NCBI GenBank assembly: GCA_963741355.1
Contig: CAVUIG010000003.1
Location: 1 to 64,000, forward strand
Reading direction: 5' to 3'
DNA length: 64,000 bases
DNA from: CAIWHR01 sp963741355
Lineage (GTDB): Bacteria > Pseudomonadota > Gammaproteobacteria > Burkholderiales > Casimicrobiaceae
Shown here one piece after another: positions 63,600 through 64,000 of this stretch (positions are counted from its first letter, which is position 1; each line of letters starts with the position of its first letter). Position numbers and translations under genes: made by a program. The notes beneath the pieces were generated by a model. The model saw only the letters and a program-made list of their open reading frames with translations. It made no database searches and had not been told where the DNA came from.

Positions 63600-64000
63600 T
63601 CATGGCGGCTCGGGACGCGAGCGTGCGGAGCTGGCGCTGCCGTCCCGGTCCGCGCGTGCCGTCGGATTCACGTTCGTGACGAGCGGGATCGCGAGGCGCA
63701 CGAGGCGGCGATCCGCCATCTCGCGCTGCGAAGGCGACAGCGCCGCGTAGAGCTGCTTGCCGGCGTCGCCGATGTCCTCGATGGCGGTCAGCCGATCGCG
63801 CGCCTTGTCGGTGACGAAGTCGAACTGCTCGGCGGCCGTGCCCTTGGGAAAGCGCAGCTTGTCGCGATCGCGCGCGACGTCGCCGGCGAGCTTCAGCACG
63901 CGATCGGCGAAAATCGTCCAGAGCCGTCGCTGCGACGCGCTGATGCGCAGATCTTCCTCGATCTCGCCAAGCTGTATCTGGACCTGGTCGGCAAGGGTTG
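63600..64000 (-). CDS. LTXXQ-type (Spy/CpxP-like) helical protein, 5' partial
   Basis: The open frame reaches the right edge, so the start is missing. The visible 133 residues are helical and basic: TLADQVQIQLGEIEEDLRIS, ASQRRLWTIFADRVLKLAGD, AAEQFDFVTDKARDRLTAIE and AGKQLYAALSPSQREMADRR. The blocks ISASQ and LSPSQ are spaced like the LTxxQ motifs of the Spy/CpxP family, periplasmic chaperones or stress sensors. It ends in a low-complexity tail. Assignment is moderate because the signal peptide is not visible. Confidence 0.6.
   Translation of the reverse strand, partial: TLADQVQIQLGEIEEDLRISASQRRLWTIFADRVLKLAGDVARDRDKLRFPKGTAAEQFDFVTDKARDRLTAIEDIGDAGKQLYAALSPSQREMADRRLVRLAIPLVTNVNPTARADRDGSASSARSRPEPP

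Noticed and set aside
1..64000. CRISPR arrays, tRNA and rRNA genes, prophage or integrase genes
   Set aside because: I saw no regularly spaced repeats, no tRNA-like cloverleaf ending in CCA, no rRNA blocks and no integrase, portal or terminase motifs.

Overview
The window is GC-rich, gene-dense bacterial DNA. Its gene set suggests a facultatively anaerobic betaproteobacterium, probably of the Burkholderiales. The reasons are two Bug-type solute receptors, a pdxA-rsmA pair, class I PHA synthase, heme A synthase, a TRAP cluster and a Y-family polymerase of this type. There is no rRNA or tRNA gene, so the placement is an inference. Many genes are cut by one-base indels whose two halves still match a single family. 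I read most of these as sequence errors rather than gene decay.

Layout. Bases 1-3200 hold the 3' part of a DUF4105 protein, a DUF2254 membrane protein and a secreted SMP-30-like protein. Bases 3200-9070 (minus) hold rsmA, pdxA, a GH31 glycosidase, an SMP-30 lactonase and an HpcH aldolase, so a sugar-acid pathway is transcribed into housekeeping genes. Bases 9220-14020 (plus) hold azlCD, a MoxR ATPase, an acetyltransferase, a CoxE-like VWA protein and a fructosamine-kinase-like protein. Bases 14110-16610 form a nickel cluster: a DMT permease with a histidine-rich tail, NikR, a NikR-like operator and a NiCoT permease. Bases 16690-21350 hold a barrel-like protein, a TauD-type dioxygenase and a badly frameshifted dctPQM TRAP transporter. 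Bases 21585-24405 hold copper and thiol proteins (PCuAC, TlpA-like, a thioredoxin-fold lipoprotein).

Bases 24540-27720 are the anaerobic ribonucleotide reductase locus. A perfect FNR palindrome and NrdR-type boxes precede nrdD. NrdD has no glycyl-radical motif, and a separate 64-residue gene carries it, followed by the activase nrdG. Bases 27800-33720 hold DUF2237, an MDR reductase, dinB, ctaA, a 296-bp MITE-like palindrome, a UPF0149 protein and an exported protein. Bases 33740-45180 form an anaerobic C4/pyruvate block. Malic enzyme and a four-subunit 2-oxoacid:ferredoxin oxidoreductase lie on the minus strand, and frdCAB lies divergently on the plus strand. Two FNR-like sites lie between them. 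A TDT permease gene lies convergent with the end of frdB.

Bases 45550-56260 hold a TPR methyltransferase, a Bug receptor coupled to a broken ATP-grasp gene, a DASS anion permease, PutA and an ornithine-cyclodeaminase-family protein. Bases 56290-64000 hold two small proteins, PHA synthase, a DODA-type dioxygenase, a CPA2 antiporter, a second Bug receptor, a ModA-like protein and a partial LTXXQ-type protein.

The strongest candidates for something new are the detached glycyl-radical subunit, the histidine-rich nickel cluster, and the mobile palindrome whose ends coincide with stop codons.
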